Shown here in pieces: positions 55,801 to 61,800 of a stretch of DNA of 64,000 bases. The position numbers were made by a program, and so were the translations under genes. Under the pieces are notes generated by a model that had not been told where the DNA came from, searched no databases, and saw nothing but the letters and a program-made list of their open reading frames with translations. The stretch comes from Apostichopus californicus. Lineage: Eukaryota > Echinodermata > Holothuroidea > Aspidochirotida > Stichopodidae. The stretch covers positions 2,255 to 66,254 of the forward strand of contig JAIPMN010001221.1 of the NCBI GenBank assembly GCA_020650975.1, given 5' to 3'. Numbering within the stretch: position 1 is the first letter of the stretch; each line of letters starts with the position of its first letter.

Positions 55801-58800
55801 TCATTTTCAGCGATGACTCTGAACTGGTATTCGAGTCCTTCCTTCAAGTCAGATGAGGTGAACTTCACACCAGCCACCGGGACCCTGTTGAGTCTGGCCC
55901 AGCGGACACTGTACTGGTCTTTACGTTCGATGATGTACCCAATGATGGGAGCGCCACCATCTGATGTTGGTGGCTCCCATTCGACTGTTGCAGAGTATGC
56001 ATTGATGGATGTAGTCATCACACACTCTGGAATGCCTGGTACATCTAGAAACAATGGGGGAAGAATGGATCCATTTATTATTTTTTTTAAATACCATGTC
56101 AAAAAACAAACCATGCACCAGCTGCAAGCTTCCCTGCAGCAAAACTGAATCAATATCAAACAATAGAGAATATCTCTGCAGATCAGTAATGCCTTCTGTG
56201 TTAAATGTACAGCATGAAAGATTATGTCCAACTACAGCCTCCTGGCTGCAGTGATGCTGCAGCCCCCTCAGCATCTGACCTTTGACATGGTAACTATTAA
56301 GGCAAATTAGATGTCTTAGCAATGGTTACATATCCCATGACAAGGGAAGACACAAGGAATACAACCTTTTCATTATTTACGTGGATCACATGTTTCAGAT
56401 TACAGATGACTCTTAATGGTCTCCTTGTCAATTCATTGATGTATATTGTACTTACAAAATGCAGTCATATGATAAAATATCCACAATAAAAGGCTCACCA
56501 AATTTGGGTCTGGCAACCACAGTATCTGTTGGTTCGCTGGGTTTTCCTGGTCCAGCTTTGTTTTCGGCGGTCACTCTAAACTGATACTCATCCCCTGCTG
56601 TCAATCGAGGAATTGTAAACTCTGTCTCGTCGGTCGGCGTTTTTGTGACCTGGGTCCAACGCATAGAAAACCTGTCTTTCTTTTCTATGAGGTAAGTGGT
56701 GATTGGACTTCCTCCATCAGAATGAGGAGCGGTCCATGAAATCGTAGCCTGGTTACTGTCTATGGAAACCACTGAGGGTCTTCCAGGCTGTCCTGGGACA
56801 TCTAAGAACAGACAAAAACAAACACACTGATATCAATCATGATTTATATTGTTAAAGGTCATCAATATAGTCACCTTAGTATCCATTTAGCCTCTGAAGA
56901 AGAAGATCCTGCTAGAATCGAAACGTCAGGCCAACTTACTTTTACACATTCTCTTACACAGGCTCTCTAGTGGATAAGCAGTTTGTTAACAGTTTTATCT
57001 TATTTTGCCCTCAGTACCCAATCAAAGTTTGTTCACCCATTTTTGACAAATGTTTCACTGCCACCCTCAAACTACTTTACTTCACTGAGAAATGAATTGT
57101 CTAATTATCCGTTTTATCATATCAGTTTCTGTTTAAAAGATTGAAACTTAAAAGCAAAAAAAAAAGAAGATCTTTACCATATTGAGCTTTGATTCTCACA
57201 GCTCTTGTAGCAGCACTGGGCTCACTAGGTCCCGCTTTGTTTTCTGCGATGACCCTGAACTGACACTCCTCGCCCTCCTTCAGTCCTGAAACAACAAAGG
57301 TTGTCTCTTCAATCGGAGTCTTGTTCACTGGAGTCCAGCGAGTACCAAACTTGTCTTTCTTCTCTATGGTGTACCCGATGATTGGTGATCCACCGTCTGA
57401 GTATGGAGGCGACCAGTTCAGGGTAGCTGAATTTTCAGTAACATCAGACACTTCAGGCTTGGATGGAGCATCTGGGATATCTAAATATCATCCAAGAAAA
57501 TAAAATGAATTTGAACCAATTTGAACCTCTCACAGCTCTTGTAGCAGCACTGGGCTCGCTATTGCCTGCTTTGTTTTCTGCGATGACCCTGAACTGACAA
57601 TACTTTTTTTTGCCAAGATTAGAAAAATATATGCTAGAAGGAAAATAAGCTTCAAATTTCTCATCATTATAAAAACAGTTAATATTAACTCCTAACAAAT
57701 TGATTCAAAATAAAGAATCTCAAACTTTCTGGTGAATATGGAATTATATATCTGTCAAATACAGCTGCTGTGACTACCAAATAAAAGGAAACTCCTCTCA
57801 ACCCCAAATTTTCACTCTTCTACTGTTGTGCACCCTCAGAGCCTACTTTGCAGCAGTAAAAGAAAAGATGTTATTTCCGAATCTCTTCAAATTCTGTAAA
57901 TTGATGGAGTATTCAAAATATTTAAAGCTGTTTGCAAAAATTCCAAAACTAAAATATAGCAGGAATCACACATACCCAAACTGAAATAAATTGGAAAAAG
58001 AAAGGGAAAGAAATTTCAAATTACCAAATGGAGGTTTAGCAACTGCCTCCACCTCATTGCTTGGCTTTCCAGGGCCCGCTTTATTTTCTGCTCTGACTCG
58101 GAACGTATATTCTGTATCTACACGAAGTCCATCCACTGTCACCTCTGTGTCGGAAGTTTTGGTGACTGGGCTCCAGCGAGATGCGAACGGTTCCTTCATT
58201 TCCACGATGTAATTCTTGACCTTTGACCCACCATCGTCGATGGGTTCTGACCAGGCTAGGGAGACCTCTCCTTTGTTTGTTCCTGTGACCTTCAATTGTT
58301 TAGGTGCTTCAGGAGTATCTGAATATCAAAATAAAAAAGACAAGTTAATCCTTCATCTCTAGCTCACTCCGCCGCATCATAAGAATGTGATCGAAATATG
58401 AATACCAATGAGGAGATGATTTATGACATGTTTTCCATCCCTAGCTTTCATCTTGAAATCTTCTCCCCTCACAAATGAAACTAGATGGGAAGGCAACACA
58501 AGCACCTTACAATTTTTTTTTGTTCCATCTTTGAACTCATGCTATTATGGTAATTTGTCCCATCAAAAGTTCCTAATCATGCATGAAATTCCTTTCTAAC
58601 AGTTGGATTCACACTATCCTCAAATAAACAAAAGACCAACGGAAAACTGCAACTTTGTAATCTATGGACTCACCGTACGGTAATTTGGCGACAATTTTCT
58701 TTGATGATTGACTCGGTTCGCTGAAACCAGCTTTGTTCTCTGCCTTCACTCTGAATTCGTATTCGTTACCTTCATAGAGGTCTGGAACAGAGAGGGTTGT

Positions 58801-61800
58801 CTCCGTAGTGGGGGCCCTGTTCACTTTTGTCCATCTATCTTTGCCGACTTCTCTCTTTTCCACGATATACCCGGTCACCGGGCTACCTCCATCAGATTCT
58901 GGTGGTGTCCAGGTGACGACGGCAGATGTGGGCGTAATGTCGGATACCTCTGGTCGAGATGGTGAATCAGGTACTTTGAAGGACAATTTGGCAACCTGAC
59001 TTGGTTTGCTCTGACCGGCCTTATTAACGGCGGTCACTCTGAATTCTGCCTCTTCTCCTTCTTTCAGTCCCTTCACCTTGAACGAGGTCTCGGGAATGGG
59101 TTCCCTGGTGACCTCTGTCCATCGAGGGGAAAACTTGTCCTTCTTTTCAATCACATAACCTTCAATTTCGGCACCACCGTCAGATGTCGGAGGTTGCCAG
59201 GTGAGTTGGACGGTCGTTGGTGAGTCTGGTTGAATAGTTGGGGATGAAGGAGATGCCGGTACATCTGTGAGGCAAACCAGAAAATAAAGTTAGAAGACCA
59301 ATGGTCATCAAACTGTCCATAAAATTGACTTTTGTTCAATATTCATAAAAGCACCAACATGACTCCTCAGTATTATACGCAGACATTTGTACTATATGTG
59401 GGATAGTTACCTGCAAAACGGCTTAGAAATATCTTCAGATTAAAATTCAGAATTATCAAGACATCTGCAACAGTTACGTCCATTCACCTCTACAACAATT
59501 GATTCTATCTTATACAGCTTTTTCTCTCATTAAGACAGTTAAGATGGCCTGTTTTTAACCAAGCAGCATATTATCATCTTTAAAGATCCTTGTAGGATAA
59601 TAAAAATTTAACTTCTTGAGCTGAATCAACTTTATGTTCTCCTAAATTTCTTCTTTTGTTTGTTTGTTAATACTCACCAAAATCAAAGCCAGTCTTAATC
59701 AGCCCTGTAGGGGTGCTGGGTTGACTCTCGCCCTTCTTATTTAGGGCAATGACTCGGTACTGGTATTCCTCACCCTCTTTCAGATTTTTCACAGTAAATT
59801 GGGTATCCTCAATACTGTCTGTGGTAAGTTTAGTCCAGCGAGCAGAAAACCTGGTCTTGGTTTCCAGGACGTACTCTGTCACTGGTGCACCGCCATCATC
59901 TTCAGGTGGAGTCCAGATGAGTGTGATGGATGTAGGTGAGGTATCTTTAGCATCTGGTTGGCCTGGTGCATCAGGCACACCTGAGTCAGATGAAAAAACC
60001 GATGGAATATCAGTCAAATAATGATACTTTCACCATGGAAAATTAGTTTATAAGACAGGACTTTTTCTTTCCTAGTGATGTTTTTTGATTTTTTTTTAAA
60101 TTTTGCACTCATCAGTATAAACTTTGTATCATTTCATACATTCCAATTTTTTTTTACTCACTTCATTACAACTAGAACAATAAATTAATTTATCGAGTAA
60201 ACGTTTATATAAATTCTTGTTGTGGCAATTATTGTTGTGGAAGAACAAATAAATGAAATGTGTATGAAAATCACATTTACATGTTTTGTCATTTACATGT
60301 TTGGCTTCCCATACTTTTCCATTTGTGGTCAATTGTATATTAGTTTGCAAGTGTGTAATACACACAGTGGCGTAGGAAGGTAATTTTGAGTGGGGGGGGC
60401 TGAAGATTGATGGCCGGCCTGGGAGAGGGGTTTAAGGGGAGGGGGTGTCCCCCTCCCCTTTGGATTTTTTTTGCATTTCCAGGTGGCCTCAGATGCAATT
60501 TGGTGCAATATAGCACACTTCAACACCCACTCCATTTTGTAAATAATTTTGCATTTTCACCTGGCCTTAGATGCAATTTGGTGCTCCAAATGAGATTTTT
60601 TTCTCATTTGGAAATGAAAAAGGGGTTTTCTGACTTGCGGAGCGGGGGGCGGAATGATACTTCCGCCCCACCATATTTTTCACTGGGGGCTGGCGCCCCC
60701 CCAGGTTCCTACGCCCTTGAATACACACAAGAAGGTGTTAGAATACTTTTGGAGAAGATGAATAATATCATATTCACTTACCGAAAGGTGCAACTGCCTT
60801 AGCATTTACAGGGGCACTCGGCTTCCCTTCTCCCGCTTTATTCTTGGGTACAATCCGGAATTCATACTCATCTCCTTCCTTCAGTCCTTTGAGGATGAAA
60901 CGAGTCTCATCACCAGGGACTTCTCCTGCATCTGTGAATCTCGGACTGAATCGATCTTTCTTTTGGATGACATATTCTGTGATCTTCGCCCCTCCGTCCG
61001 ACAATGGTGGAGACCAGCTAAGGGTAGCTTGCTTCTCAGTGATTTCCTCTACCACTGGACTCTGGGGGGCACCGGGAGGACCTGAAAGAATGAGCAAAAT
61101 CGTTTGTTAAAAATCTTTGAATTATTTCTCAAAGTTAATCATTTGTCTTTGTTTGTACACACTTCCCTTTCATCTCACTCAGGTAGGTGATCGAAAGTCA
61201 AATCTAGTAAACATGTTTCAGAGAATCTTAAAACAAAGTGGCAAACTCTATGAAATAAAACTTCAATAATAAAATGACCGAACAGTTTGGACACAAACAG
61301 TGATATTTTTCAGAAATGTAGTCATCTACATTATGACAGGATTAGAATTTAGTTTACATGTCACTTGTTTTATTTAGCAAATACAGTTTGATTTTTTATT
61401 GTGACAATAGTATCTTTCATGGAAAGAAAACAATAATTGATTGAAGTTATTTTCCAATTTTGCTTTCACTGATTAAGTTAGTAGTTTTATGTAGTCGCAT
61501 TTGACCAAATTCATCCTTATTCTGCGAGTTCCTTTGAACCTAAACATCTTGAAATAAATTTTTTCCTTAAAATTCTACATATGAAGCAAGATTTCACTAA
61601 TTCTTGCCACTACAATTTGTGATTTGATGTCACTTACTGAATGGGAAGGCTGCCTTGATAGGACTAGTGGGCTGACTTGGTTCACCTTCTCCTTTTTTGT
61701 TGACAGCAATGACCCTAAACTGATACTCTTCATTCTCCTTCACCTGTTTTACTTTGAAAGTGGTTTCTGTGATCCTCTCGGTTGTGACCTTTGACCAGCG

